Part shown: one piece after another, positions 1 to 12,299 of the stretch
Layout: each line of letters begins with the position of its first letter
Position numbering within the stretch: position 1 is the stretch's first letter
Origin: Purshia tridentata
Taxonomy: Eukaryota > Streptophyta > Magnoliopsida > Rosales > Rosaceae
Length of the DNA stretch: 64,000 nt
Assembly (NCBI GenBank): GCA_003254885.1
Contig: QANT01006344.1
Coordinates: 1-64,000, forward strand
Reading direction: 5' to 3'
Position numbers and translations under genes: made by a program
The notes under the pieces: generated by a model
Database searches by the model: none
Told to the model about the DNA's origin: nothing
What the model saw: only the letters and a program-made list of their open reading frames with translations

Positions 1-599
1 GTATATGTTTAATTCCTATTATAGAGTAAATCAAAGCCCCTATTATAGTTTATAAACTATTTATGTTACTATATAGTTTAAATTTAGAGTATTTTAAATT
101 AGTTTGCTAATGAAATTTATTATAAAAATTATAAATATATACAGTATATAGTTTAGGAATACTAGAAAGTAGAAACTTGTTATGTTTGAGGCTTGTCTTA
201 ATTTCTAAAATTCATGTTGTGTAACTATTGAATTAATTTGAGGGATGATTTTTATGTTGCGTAATTGCTAAATAATTTTTATGTTCTTATTTGGATATTA
301 TCTGTTATCCGATCCGATTCGATCTGATTTTGTGAATATCCGAACTTGTGGATATCCAAATTTGTGGATCGGATATGGATATGAAAATTGCTATACCACA
401 AACTGTGGATTGGATAACCGATCCGTGTGCACTCCTAGTTTGAGTAGTGGGCTTTCTTAAACCATATATCCAAACTATACATTTAATCTAATGGCCTAAA
501 TCACTCCACATCAGTATACTTTCTTACTACAAATTAAACTCACTATATGTTCATTTTTCTTGTTTTAATTCAATCTTTCCCTTTCCCATTAATGAACGA
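1..599. other. AT-rich intergenic sequence with no gene seen
   Basis: I see no gene here. Roughly 300-425 contains degenerate repeats of the words ggatat and gatccgat, partly as inverted copies, like the low-complexity edges of plant transposable elements. No terminus or target duplication could be fixed. Confidence 0.4.
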
Positions 600-2058
600 T
601 CATCAAAGCGGTGACCAATAGATGTCGCCCACCAGGTGCAAAAACCTCGGTTGCAATCAGCCACGATTGGTCGCGCAAGCAAAGCCATGGCGTCTCTGCT
701 TGTGTTGAAACTAAGAGACATTGCATAGCACTGGGCATATTGCTTGAATTGGCACCTCCAAGAGCTGATGTTGTTGAAAGAAGTGCAGTGAGGGACCATG
801 CATCCCTGGGTAAAGCCAAACTTGCAAGCTGCGAAGTTAGGATGATAGACTTTAACCCCAGCCTTATAGTTGCCTCTGGCCAGAACCTCGTAATGCAGGT
901 CACGAGTGACAAGAAAAGAAGCCCATAATTGTTTGAGTTTATCATGTTGGATCCCAGGAGTTGGGAGACCCAAGGAAAGTTCTGAGACAAGGAAGGCAGG
1001 AGTAGACCGGAAGATACAAGAATGGAATTGGTCTTCTTCACGATCAGTTAATTTAAGAAAGAAAGAAAAAGAAACATCAACCGTGTGGGTGTGGACCTCG
1101 GTGGTAGCAAGAGCATGGCCAAGGATCTATTGGATGGGAAGGTTAGGAACTGATTGGCCCCAATGACATGAGGATCCATGTTACCGGTCACAATATCTGT
1201 AGGGCAATTATAAAGGTAGGCTAAAACAAAAGGGGCCAAGGCTAATGGCTCAGTGGTCGATTCTAATCTATCGGTCAGCCATGCAAACTCTAGGAGGCCT
1301 TTACTTGACTTACTCACAAAAATGAACTTATTAATCTAATGAGGAAGGCAGGGTGTTCATACTCTAACAGGGGATGCCTCTAGCCGGACTCCAATTCAGC
1401 TGTAGTGTCACGATGGCTGAACATCTTAGCTAGCGTGCTATAGTTGCAGGCCGCTTTTTGAGCATTTTTGGCCAAACCTTCGAGGTGGCCCCCAAGGTTA
1501 GTTATGGTGGGGTGGCTCTAGAACTGGGCACTGACTTCAACCCCGGTCGCTGCAAGATCAAGGATAATGCATACATCAAGGATCGTCGGCTTCATTGCCC
1601 CAAATCTGAGATCCATTATGTTTCTTACCGAGTTCTAGAAACACACAGCTGCAGCCAGTTAGCTGCGGTCCATAAGGAATTCTGTCTTACACAGCATAAT
1701 GGCATCATATATGCCCATCATCCTCCAATGGGTGCCACATTGGGCTTCCATCTTCGGTAGCCACCATTCCTACTCTTCGGTCATGGTCGGCCACTTTTGT
1801 TGAGGCTGCACTGGGTTCTAGCGCGGTCATTCAGTCCTTGAACCATAGCAGGACCGATCTCCTCCTGGGGTTCTAAGCACCGCCGCAAAATCGGCTAGTG
1901 GAGAAACTTCAAAACGTACGAGGACCCAAGGAGATTTGGTGGTCCTCAACAATGGTAACTGTGTGAGTTACCACTGGCAGTTGAGTGCTCCATAAGGATT
2001 GGCGTACTTGCTCGACGTATGCGGTGGCCATTTCGGTTTGAACATTGGGATTCGACAT
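600..2058 (-). mobile_element. Fossil of a plant mobile domain (PMD) transposable-element gene
   Basis: Read on the minus strand, this stretch resembles the plant mobile domain (aminotransferase-like) family, which occurs in plant transposable elements and in domesticated MAIN/MAIL genes. A likely start codon lies at 2,058, about 127 bases downstream of a TATA box on the same strand. The piece around 1,048-1,317 reads like the PMD core, with phrases such as KGLLEFAWLTDRL and LALAPFVLAYLY. The right edge of the window (about 62,880-64,000) carries a diverged copy in the same orientation. The element is broken in several places. Whether the parent was a retroelement or a MULE cannot be told here. 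Confidence 0.55.
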
Positions 2059-2184
2059 GATGATTTGGTAAATGAAGGGTGAAAAGAAGTGCAGGTTTTA
2101 TGGGTTTACAAGGAGAAAGAAGTTGCAGAGGGTAGGTTATTTCAAAAGCACAGAAAGTGAAAAGGAAGAAGAGGCAATGAGAGA

Positions 2185-2192
2185 TATTTATA
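2185..2192 (-). promoter_or_regulatory. TATA box upstream of the PMD fossil
   Basis: The minus strand reads tataaata here, within ctataaatatctc. It lies about 127 bases upstream of the likely start codon at 2,058, which is a normal plant TATA-to-ATG distance. It is probably the promoter carried by the element. Confidence 0.4.
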
Positions 2193-2344
2193 GGATAGCA
2201 TGGGGATCCAAAAAGGATTGTTTGAATTTAGAATTAATAATTCAAATTTATGGTTTGATAATCAAAAACTTAAAAGACATGCTCCTTTTTGAGATGAATT
2301 TCAAATCAAGTATAAGGAATAAGAAACAACTGTCTCGATTCTAG

Positions 2345-3352
2345 TGCAATTGACGGATGGGGAAGCAAAAGGCTAATCATGTGACATAAATGCATTTAAT
2401 GCCTGAAACAAAAGCTTATTTGCTTTCCCAACCACTCGGTCACATGATCGAGGCCTAAGAAAGCAGATGGGCAATGTTTGGGCCTTATTTTTGCAAATGG
2501 GCTATAAGAAAAGAATGGAAAGATTGGTGGGTTTGGCCCACTAATTTGGTGACTCAGGTGGAGGCCAAACCAATATTCACGCTGAATTTTGAATTGAAAA
2601 TCATTTGGGCCAGGGCCTAACAAAATCTAAAACGTAACTAATCAGGCAAAAGATCAAGAAGGCAGGAAGCCATAACTTTTGGGATTCAGGCATGTTTTGG
2701 TATGTAAAAGGGTATGACTTTTGAAATTCCATGGGATGTGCCCGAGATGAGAGGGAGTAATTTCTGGGAAATCATGTCATTTTCAAACAAAGAGTTATCA
2801 CTCTTGCATGATCAGAGCAACGTTGTTGGGTATTTTTCACTATAAATACACGACTACAATGACAAAGAAAGGACCTTAACCACCACCAAAAAATCAAGGG
2901 CATCAAGCCTCTCTATCTCTCAAAATTCATAGGTTGTTATTATGTTTTTCCCTTACATTTTCAATTTTTAGAGTTGTTATTAAGAAAATCTCATGGTTTC
3001 TCTCAAGAACTTAGGATTCGAGCATTCATTTTCTTCGTTTGTTCTTCAAATGTAATCCAAGTTCATTCTTTAAAATCAATAGATTCGTAGTTTAAATTTA
3101 ATTCTTGCAAAAGTAGATTTAATCGCTTTCATTTCATTGCTTTGTAGGAATAGTGATAATTTAGATACAATTTACAGTTCATACTCGCATTATTAGGGAT
3201 ATAACAGAAGATCGTTTATGCTTAGAATTCATTTTTACAGTTAAGTGTTATTTGCATGATTTCAATTTTGCACCCATCACTCACACATTACATTCATTCA
3301 TACTATCACTATCACACCCGACACCCACGCACTACCCCAAGTCCTTGAAACT
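2345..3352. other. Non-coding stretch with an LTR-like plus-strand TATA box
   Basis: No gene is visible. A plus-strand TATA box (tataaata, 2,841-2,848) is followed by a pyrimidine- and CA-rich leader near 2,880-2,925, an arrangement typical of an LTR or element promoter. I could not find matching termini or a target duplication, so the element is unnamed. Confidence 0.3.
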
Positions 3353-3770
3353 AAGGCATAAAACCTTTGTGGCCGAGAATGGTTCCTTCCTCGGCCCACG
3401 ATCATTTGACCAGAAGTCAGATCCAAATGCATTCATCATCTTTGTACTCGGCCGGAAGGCCAAGTGCTGGCATGCCCTACGCAAACCAAGAGGAGTTTGT
3501 TTCCTCAACCAACGGTCTGGCTGACACGTAGCCATTGATAATTTGAGCAAAACATTAAACGAAGGCATAGAACCTTTGTGGCCGAGAATCATTTCGTCCT
3601 CGGCCCACGACCGTTTGAACAGAAGTCAGATCCAAGCGCATTCGTGATCTTTGTACTCGGCCAGAAGGCCAAGTGCTAGCATGCCCTACGCAAACTAGGA
3701 GGACTTTGTTTCCTCAATGAACAGTCTGGCTGACACGTGGTCGTTAATAATTTGAGCCAAACAACTTCAC
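3353..3770. repeat. Two-copy direct tandem repeat, 209-bp period
   Basis: Copy 1 is 3,353-3,561 and copy 2 is 3,562-3,770. Both begin aaggcata, run through ctttgtggccgagaat, cggcccacga, ccagaagtcagatccaa and ctcggcc, and end in a gctgacacg segment and aatttgag. The copies differ at scattered positions, so the duplication is not recent. The GC-rich gtggccgag words contrast with the AT-rich surroundings and suggest part of a transposable element. Confidence 0.8.
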
Positions 3771-4020
3771 AATATGAACAATAACACAAAGTTGAATCCA
3801 GTATATAAAAGGCACAACTACAAGCATATAGATCAACAAAGTGGTACTTATTTCAACAATTTGGCTATGTATATATAAAACACACATATTGCTTGAAGCC
3901 TTGAATCAGAGAACACAGCAATCACACTATAAAATAGCAAATACCATTTGAATAAATTGTAGTAATAAAAACTCCGCAAAATCAATTGGACTATATGATA
4001 TTAAAAAAATGAAGTAGATA

Positions 4021-5738
4021 CACTACAACAATATTAACTGTGTGGCGGATACAAACCGCCACAAATAACTTATTAGTGGCGGATATATTACCAAATTTGC
4101 CAGAAATAAGATGGGTGACATATTATGTAACCGCCAGAAAAAAGCTCGTCAGTGATAATTATTTATGGCAGATCAATGCAAATAATCCACCAGAAATAAG
4201 TCATCCATACACGCAAACTTTGACAGGATAGAGAATTGTCAGTCCGCCAGAAATACTTATTTCTGAAGAATTAATCTGCTAGAAATACTACTTATTTCTG
4301 GCGGATTCGTCTGCCAGAAATAATTATTCAATTTTGAAAAATAAAATAAATATACAATGATAATATTAACAACTCAAAATAAATAAAGAATTCATTACAT
4401 ATATTTAATAGAACAACATACAAACATCATATGAATACACTAGGAAAAAATATACAAGTTTCATATGAATCTAAAAAGATTAATTATTATGTTCCAATTT
4501 GTCGAATTACAACTTGGCATAGTGGATCTTAAATTGACTACAAAATAGTAATAACAAAACACCATGGAACTCAAGCACCTGCATAAACAAAATTCCAAGG
4601 ATTTTGTTTGTTTTCTTTTCACTAAACCAACCACAATGAGAGGAAAAGAAAATACCAATTGCAATGAATTTACTTAAAAGGGTAACGCCAGTAACACTGT
4701 AGGACCTTGCTGCATATTTACGCCCAGTAAATGCAACCAAATACCCTAAAGAATCCTGGTAATGCAATACCCAAAAATTCATTGTTCACACTATTGGAAA
4801 ATTTCAAAAACTATCCCTTTCTATTTCTAAATACAATACACCAAATCCCAACCAACTAATCTTTACTGATTTTTACAATTAACCATCCATTATACAATTA
4901 AAATGTAAACATCACAAGGACAACCAACTTGCCCAAAATCCCAATTCTTTTTGTATGACCAGCCAAATCTCAGCAAGCCCTCATCAAATCTCAGTAAGCC
5001 TTGCACAAAGAAAAAAAAAATATAACAAAATAGTCAAAAACCAGCAAGCCCTCACCACTACTAAATTGAAAAGCAGAGTAATAAACCTTAGTTTAATTGA
5101 AAACAATCTATCAAATACCCAATTAAAATGAATCAAAATAATATACCCAATTTGCAGCCAAATCTCACCAAAAACCCAAATTCCAGCCAAATGTCACCAA
5201 AAACCCAACCAATCACACCTGCAAAGAAACAAAAAACATGCAAAAATGGAGTCATAAACCATGGTAAAAACCCAAACCCAACCGAGTTCTGCCGAGAAGA
5301 TAAGTCCCATCGCACGAAAGAAAATACTTGAAACCCAGCCAAGAACATGGATCTAACGAGAAGATGAGAGGATGAAAAAGAGAGAGAGAGAGAGAGAGAT
5401 GAGGAGAAGAGGGAGATCAAAGGAGAGGAAAAAATGAAAGGAGAAAAGGAAATGCAGAGAGAAGAAGAGGCAGCTACAGGAGAAGAAAAAATAAAGTGAG
5501 GAAGAGGGGACAGTACGTAGGGTATTTATCGCACTTTTTAATAAAAAATTGAAAAAATGAGTATTTCTGGGGGATAGATCCACCAGAAATAGTTTGAACT
5601 ATTTATGGTGAATAAATTCACCAAAAATACTTATTTCTAACGGAAAAGATGTGTCCGCCAGAAATAGTTACATTATTACTGGTAGTTTGGCTAATCTGCC
5701 ACTACTAGCTGCTAGTGCTAGCCCTTTTTGTTGTAGTG
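4021..5738. mobile_element. Non-autonomous CACTA (En/Spm-type) DNA transposon, 1.7 kb
   Basis: The left end reads cactacaacaa and the right end ttgttgtagtg, which are perfect inverted CACTA termini. The 3-bp target duplication is ata (4,018-4,020 and 5,739-5,741), as expected for the superfamily. Both subterminal regions hold many copies of ccgccagaaata or its complement (about 4,060-4,330 and 5,560-5,700), the usual arrangement of transposase-binding repeats. At 1,718 bp with no long open frame, it lacks a transposase and would have depended on one supplied in trans. A GA microsatellite (5,379-5,399) lies inside. Confidence 0.9.
5379..5399. repeat. GA microsatellite
   Basis: About ten uninterrupted AG dinucleotides inside the 1.7-kb CACTA element. 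Confidence 0.95.
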
Positions 5739-5800
5739 ATAAACCCGTGTGCCATATATTAGGAATCATATGATCCAATATAAATATCTCTAGCACACCA

Positions 5801-6479
5801 TGTTGAATAATCGTTAGGGAATTAAATCCAAACTCTCACTGTCACGCAACAGGTAATAAATTTGATGAAGAAGAAAATAATAATCAAAGCCAAGAAGAAG
5901 ATAAACATATAAACAAGTACACACAATCACACTAAGATTTTACGAGGTTCAGCAAAATCCTGCTTACGTCCTCGGGAGAGATCTCCGTTCTTCACTATGA
6001 GAATAAACAAATACAAGATTACAATTAGACTAAATCACATAACCCAATCCCCAAATTCCTTGTACACCCTCTCTCAATGTGTTTACCAAGAACCCTAGCT
6101 CTCTCACCCAAAATTAATTACCTAATCTTGATCTCACCACCTAGATTGTATGCCTCCCAAAAACTCTCAAGACTAGCTCTCTAAATTCAGAGTCTATCTC
6201 GTTCTCTCTCTTAGGTTTCTAGAGCCTAAAGGTCCTATTTATACACAATAGGCCTTTAGAAAACAAACCCAATAGCATGGAACCCCAAAAACCATACCAA
6301 GCCTCTGTAGGACCGATCCCATGATAGGACCAGTCCTCTGGGGCTTTTCTTCAAAATTCTTCATCTTTTGGTCGCTCTACCTGAACACAAACCTCCTACA
6401 ACCTTCCTAACTTCAACCAAACTTCCAAGGACACTTCCATGGCCTTGAAACACCTCCAAATAAGAGCCAAAACACAACA
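5801..6479 (-). mobile_element. Solo LTR of a copia-like retrotransposon (fossil)
   Basis: The sequence starts tgttg and ends caaca, perfect inverted 5-bp LTR tips. It is flanked by a perfect 5-bp target duplication, cacca (5,796-5,800 and 6,480-6,484). On the minus strand it has a TATA box (tgtataaatagg) and a downstream leader containing gaacctcgtaaaatc, typical of copia LTRs. No internal region is present, so this is a solo LTR (679 bp) left by recombination between two LTRs. It sits inside sequence that appears to be the interior of an older element whose LTR is at 6,561-6,808. Confidence 0.85.
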
Positions 6480-6560
6480 CACCATGGGTTGATTAATTGA
6501 AGAAATAAGAATAAAGAATTTAGAAAAGAAATAAACCAAAAGTTATTCGTGCTAATAACG

Positions 6561-6808
6561 TGTTATAAAATAAGTGAAAAATATAGAGAGAACAAGAAAG
6601 AAGCAGGAAGAATTTAGAGTGTCATTTCATTAGAATAAGGCATCTATTTATAGGCTCTAGGATGATTAGGGTTATGGTCACAAAGTCTCCTATTTTACAT
6701 TGGATTTGACTCTCTGTAATTATCTACACAATTATCTTCTGGATAAATACGAGAGATAAATATTAAATAAGATTTGTGTACAACCACATAATAACAATAT
6801 TTATAACA
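6561..6808 (-). mobile_element. Copia-like LTR, minus orientation (older fossil)
   Basis: This 248-bp segment begins tgttataaaa and ends tttataaca. On the minus strand it contains gcctataaatag and ends ttttataaca, followed by cgttattagcacga, which resembles the LTR/primer-site junction of a copia lineage. The interior therefore runs to the left and has been invaded by the solo LTR and probably the CACTA element. No partner LTR was found in the window. Confidence 0.6.
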
Positions 6809-7231
6809 AATTTTAAATTTTTTTAAATTTTTTTAGTTTACTGCAAATGGATGAAAAAGCGAAAAAAAAATGTAGGTTGATTTATGTGTGTGATTTTTTG
6901 ATAATTTGTGTTGATTTTTTTATGATATTGTGTTGCTTTTTTGTGTGATGATTTTGTGTTGATTTTTGATGATTTTCTTGTTTATTTATTTTTCCTTTTT
7001 TATGAATTCTTGGGTTTTTATTTTTATTTTTTATCATTAATTTTTTATGGAAAAGATGAAATTGGCCCTAAAATTAAAGGATATGTTAACAGACTTAACG
7101 GTAGACTCTTGATTGAAACAAAATGATAGATATAGTCCTTAATTGGAACAACTTGAAATTGGCATCCTCAATTGAAAAACATGGTATAGTTATAGTGCTT
7201 TTGCTAAAATTTTCCCTTATAATTATATATA

Positions 7232-7478
7232 TGTTATAAATATATGGTTTAATGTGGATGACCATTATAATGTCCATAAGTTACACATTTGAATGGTTTG
7301 TACCTATACTCTAATGATCACCTTTAGTGATTTGTAACCTATAATTTATGGGCACTAGTATATTGTCCTTATTATTTGTAAGCCTATAAATAGGCAGCCT
7401 AATAAGAAGAATAGTACATCCTGATTTATCCCTAATCCCTTCTTATCCTCTCTTGTTATTTTCTTTAGTTTTACAACA
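7232..7478 (+). mobile_element. Copia-like LTR, plus orientation (fossil)
   Basis: It begins tgttataaatata, contains gcctataaatagg at about 7,382-7,396, and ends ttttacaaca. The following cgtttttagcatgaa resembles the cgttattagcacga that follows the LTR at 6,561-6,808. The two LTRs are almost equal in length (247 and 248 bp) and share tips and TATA context but are otherwise diverged. They are old relatives facing away from each other. No partner LTR is visible downstream. Confidence 0.55.
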
Positions 7479-7688
7479 CGTTTTTAGCATGAAGAAGCTC
7501 TTGATATATTTTCTTTCCTATACATCTTAAGTCTATTATTGTTTATTATTCTAATGAATATTACACACTGTAAGTCGCAATTATCTGCACAAATTGGATA
7601 ATGCAATTTTTTGCATTTTTTATTACCAATGTGCCGTTTGTGCAAGTTTCTAATGCTTATTAATCATTATGTTTTCATATACTATTTT

Positions 7689-10600
7689 GGGTCAATTACA
7701 AAAAAATCAATAAATAATTTCAATGTTACATATTAGTCAATGAATTTTTTTTAAAATACCATAATAGTCACAAGTGACCAAAATAAAATAAGGAAATTAT
7801 AAGAAGTAACAACTAGACTTAAAAGAAGAAGTATTTACACTCCCTGCCACTCCACTATGCTGCTGATGTCAGCCACATGTTACAATTTTAAAAATTACAA
7901 ATAGATCAATAATAACTACAAGCTGACACATGGCAAATTTAACTTAAATAACTAACTAGCTAGCTACCATTAAGAGACTAACAAAACTATCATTAATAAT
8001 CAATTTTTAATTATTTAAATTTCATTTCAATCACTTCAATGATTTCCTTCATACATTTTAACTAATGATTCCCTTCATACATTTTAACTTCTTTTTTTTC
8101 TATGCATCTCTTTTCTCTCATAGATGCAGAATAAACACTGAAGGACAGTTATTATTATTTTTTTAATTTTATTTTAAAAACCACATAGGAGAGGACCCAA
8201 AACAAAAACAGTAATTGTATAACAGTATACGAAAACAACTAAAATGCAAAAAATGGATATACATCAAATTGGTGACTGTGTAACAGTCACCATTTTTAAA
8301 TCCAACTAACTAACTGTGATTAATTAACAAACTAATATTATTTAGTTAAAAAATTAATTCAACTATATAAATACAACGTCGTCCCACTAGAACCCAATTG
8401 AACCAGGTACGAAATTGCTTCACGAATGGAAATTGGAAATTCCTAACAAGCTCCAACCCTTTGTAAATTTCATAAAAATTAGAGGACCCTGCAGCTTGTA
8501 GCAAAAAAGTCAAGATTTCTTCAAAATAACAGTAAAAACCTAAACTACTTTTTAATAATTTCACCCTAAATTTTGTTACAGCGTGATATTCACCGATTCA
8601 AAATCAATAACTGTCACACAGTTACTGATTCGAAATCAGTAATTGTGTAATAGTTACTAATTCGAAATAAGTAATTGTGTGACAGTTACCGAATCAAAAT
8701 TTACACTACAATTCAACACTAAAATAGAACATGCAAAACCAGTAAAATAGATATTGTCACACAGATACTGAAACAAAAACAATGAAATCTGATCACTAAC
8801 TAACTTAAGCATCTTAACAAAACCTAATATACTTTCCAAGTATTAAAATCAACCTCCAGCATAACCAATTTACAAGAAAAAAAAATCATACCCAATGATA
8901 AAACACTCATTAACCAACTCAAACAATGCACATTCACCAACTCAAATAATAAAACCTAAACATATACTGTCACACAGATATTGAAATAGATACTGACACA
9001 CAGATACTAAAACAAATACTGCACAACCTACAACCACCCTTAAAACTCTTATAAACTCAAAATGAAAAACAACTAAACTTAGAATAAAAAATTAAAAAAA
9101 AAATTGAAACAATGAATGTATGACGGTGTACAAAAACAACGAAATCAATCTGTAACTGTGTGACAGTATGTGAAAACAACATAATTATACATATAAAACT
9201 TCAATTCTATATTTTTCAATTTCTAAAAGATCAACCCCTATGGGCTGAAATGACTATGTTTTAATTCTTTTTTTTAATTTTTGTTTAGATGCTGAAAGTG
9301 TAAAAACATAACTTAAAATACTCATATTTTATAGAAATGAAAACCCAAAACAGTAATTGCAAGACATTTATTGATTTAAGTTTTTAGCTAAATAATAATA
9401 GTTATAGATTTCAATAACTATAAAAAATCTAACATACAACTATATCACTAACAAGGCAGCAAGCTAGCACATAAACACAAGGCATTCACACAAAATTAAG
9501 CACTAGCACAATCACAAGCAAGACCTTCTAATAGTTTGTTTTCTAGAAAATTAACTTTTGGGCAAGCCCCTTACCTTTTAAGTAGCTGCCCCAACTCCAA
9601 ATGTTCTAGAAACCAACAAAGTCCTACAAAGAGACACAACCAAACTCTAAGTTACACACAAGTACAAAATTAGGGTTCCATTGAATGACAATACTTGTTT
9701 AGGAAACAAGAGTAGTCTCGAGAACCAACCAATGATAAGAAAACCTTAATGTATTCAAGATAGACTCGAGGAAATATTTAAAAGGTTACAAATCACTTTT
9801 CAAATCAATAAGAGAGTTTAAACAAGAGAAAAGGCTGCTGCATAGTTGACTGCCAAGGAATAGACTCACACGGGCAGGGTATACTCTCAGTTGTTTAGAA
9901 ATATAAGTACAAATCCAAATGCTTTGAAAATTGGTTGAATGATTTTAGACATATAGAGGTTCATTCACAAAAAATATCAAGTGTATACAGTTCCACTAAT
10001 CAATCCAGCCTAGGATTTGGGAGCAATGCTGATCATCCTCCAAATCCAAAGGTTGAGTAATTAATATCCCACAACCTTAAATCATATGATTTACCAAACG
10101 AAAACCAATCCACACAGGTCTAACCTCATCCCATTAATCTTGGTTTAGGTAGAAATTACAAGGAACACAAGAGAGGTTAGAAAACTTAGACATGTAAAAG
10201 AAAATAGTTGCTAGCTGATAGATTTCAGAAATTCAGGGTCAAATTAGAAAATGCATAACTAATGCATTTGGTGTCCGATTAAGGTGATCTTAGTCTTGAA
10301 ATGACCATTAGGGTGTCTAGTTTCTGCTTACCAAAAACCAGATTAAAACTATTTGTCAAACAGTACAGTTTTCAAAATCATTGTCTCGGGGTCAGAGACC
10401 ACCAAAACCAGAAAAAATGGACTTTTGTGCAAAGCTCAAGACTCAAGACTCTCTTGCCAAAACCAAGTATATCAATACACTCAATACAATACTACTAAGG
10501 ACTACAACCAAGTATGTCCATACAACCAAGTTTAAGCTTTCCTTACCAAGATAGTTTAAACAATATGTGTAATTGTGTGACAGTATACTTAATTAAATGG

Positions 10601-12299
10601 TCAATTAAAAACTATTCATGTCAAAATAAAGAGCCAAGGGGGAAGGGGAAGCCAAACTAGTTAGATATATCATAATAAGATGATATACTATTGGATCTAA
10701 TAAAGGTAGGGGGAAAGACCACCATAAGTTAGAATATCACAGAAAACATAATGATAAAATACTACAAATTTTCATCAAAGAGTTGGCAGACATAACCTAC
10801 AAATATTCATGAAAAGTCGGCGTAACAGACATTTCATATCTTAATGATGCTAATAATGGTATAATAAATCACACAGTTCACTTAAAGTTGTTATATTACA
10901 TAAATTGATAACTTAATATCATAATGGACAAAGGAATACACAGTTTCTAATATATTACAGAATGTCTCAAAGGTGCATATATATCATAGTCCATTCAAAC
11001 ATCTTCACTATTATGCTGGAGAAACATTCAACACATAGTCATTGATTTAATATAGATAATTGAAGTGCTGCATAACATCTCCTTTAAAAATTCCAAGGTA
11101 TATATAGATCTAAAAACTGAAAAAGGGTTATTACTGAAGTTTCCTAGAAAGGATTTCAATCAGGTCCACATTGAATGTTAAGGTTTTTTTTTTTGTTGCA
11201 GAAGCTTCTGATAACTTGCCTCACATTTGTGATGTTAATACCTCCATAATATTGTTAAACATCATTCATAGCTCATTATTCAGCAAACTAAAGCAGTTAA
11301 GGTTTTCCAGGTAATTAAAATGAATGCACCATTGCATACCCATATTTTGGCTCAAGTAAGTCAAGTGTAAATTTCTCAAAATTTGGAATACACTACTCGA
11401 CAGTGTACTTTTGTTTGTAATGAAATTTTGGTTTAAAACATACATTGTTCGACAGTGTCTATTTGCAATAATCAATGAAATTGCATAACTATGAAGCAAC
11501 TGACAAAAATTGCACACAATGCAAAAATAAGATTATTGAAACTAAAATTGATAGGCAATCAAAGTCAAAAGTAGTAAATTCTACCAAAATTTTCTAAGCC
11601 TTAAATCAAGATAATACACTGTTTGACAGTTAAGAAAATGATCAAACAGACAAAATAATAATCTTAAATCTATAATTTCACTAATTTCATTCTCTAATTC
11701 AACATAAATCACAAAAATACTACTTACAACATAAAGCTGCAAGCACCATGATCTTGATCTTGGGAGCTCAAATATAGAATTCTGATTGTTAATCGAGAAA
11801 TAATAGGAAGAGAAAATAAAAAATTGAGCCCTAAATTTCATTTTCTTTTCTTTTCTTTTCCTATGGTTTCTCAGCAATCAAACAGAGTTGAATTTTCTCC
11901 ATGAAGCTCATGGACATGTTCAACCAAGTATGATAGAGATCGTCGTCAATGTCTTTGTCGTCGACGATGACTTCCAAGCCCTCCGGCAACGAGGTGAAGA
12001 AAGCAATGAGAGAGGGAGAGAGAGAAAGAGATAAAGGAGAGAAAAGATGACAGAGATGTAAAATAAGTGGTTGTAAATTGAGCTGTGCAAAAATAAGAAA
12101 AATAACAAAAGGTCAAAATAGTACTTGAACACAACGATTATTTAAATTAAACTAAAGCAATGTGTGGGCCATTGACTGTTATATAATTTCTGATAATATT
12201 CAGTTGACCATTAAGGGATACCAAATGATGTAGTGACTAATATGTAATTTGTAAATTATTTGTTGATTTATTTGTAATTTACTATTTTTTCAATTACCC
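7689..12299. mobile_element. Mutator-like non-autonomous element with long inverted ends
   Basis: The left end (gggtcaattac...) and the complement of the right end (gggtaattg...) share about 60-70 bp of inverted similarity, including aaatcaa, aaataattt and ttacatattagtca. Long inverted repeats like these fit Mutator-like elements. I could not find the expected 8-11 bp target duplication, so the exact ends are uncertain. The 4.6-kb interior is AT-rich with no transposase. Near the right end the minus strand becomes GC-rich and gene-like (about 11,880-12,050), with a CT-rich leader followed by a short coding-like stretch, possibly a captured host fragment. Confidence 0.5.
8272..9166. repeat. 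Cluster of tgtgtgacagt motifs in both orientations
   Basis: The word tgtgtgacagt, its complement actgtcacaca, or close variants occur around 8,272-8,292 (a near-palindrome), 8,601, 8,640, 8,671, 8,754, 8,969, 8,990 and 9,145. Another lies near 10,570. Several pairs could form short hairpins. Their function is unknown. All lie inside the Mutator-like element. Confidence 0.6.

Noticed and set aside
551-1041. Overlapping open frames on both strands near the left edge as host genes
   Set aside because: They overlap on opposite strands within the PMD fossil and align with the second PMD copy at the right edge. They are shadows of that element.
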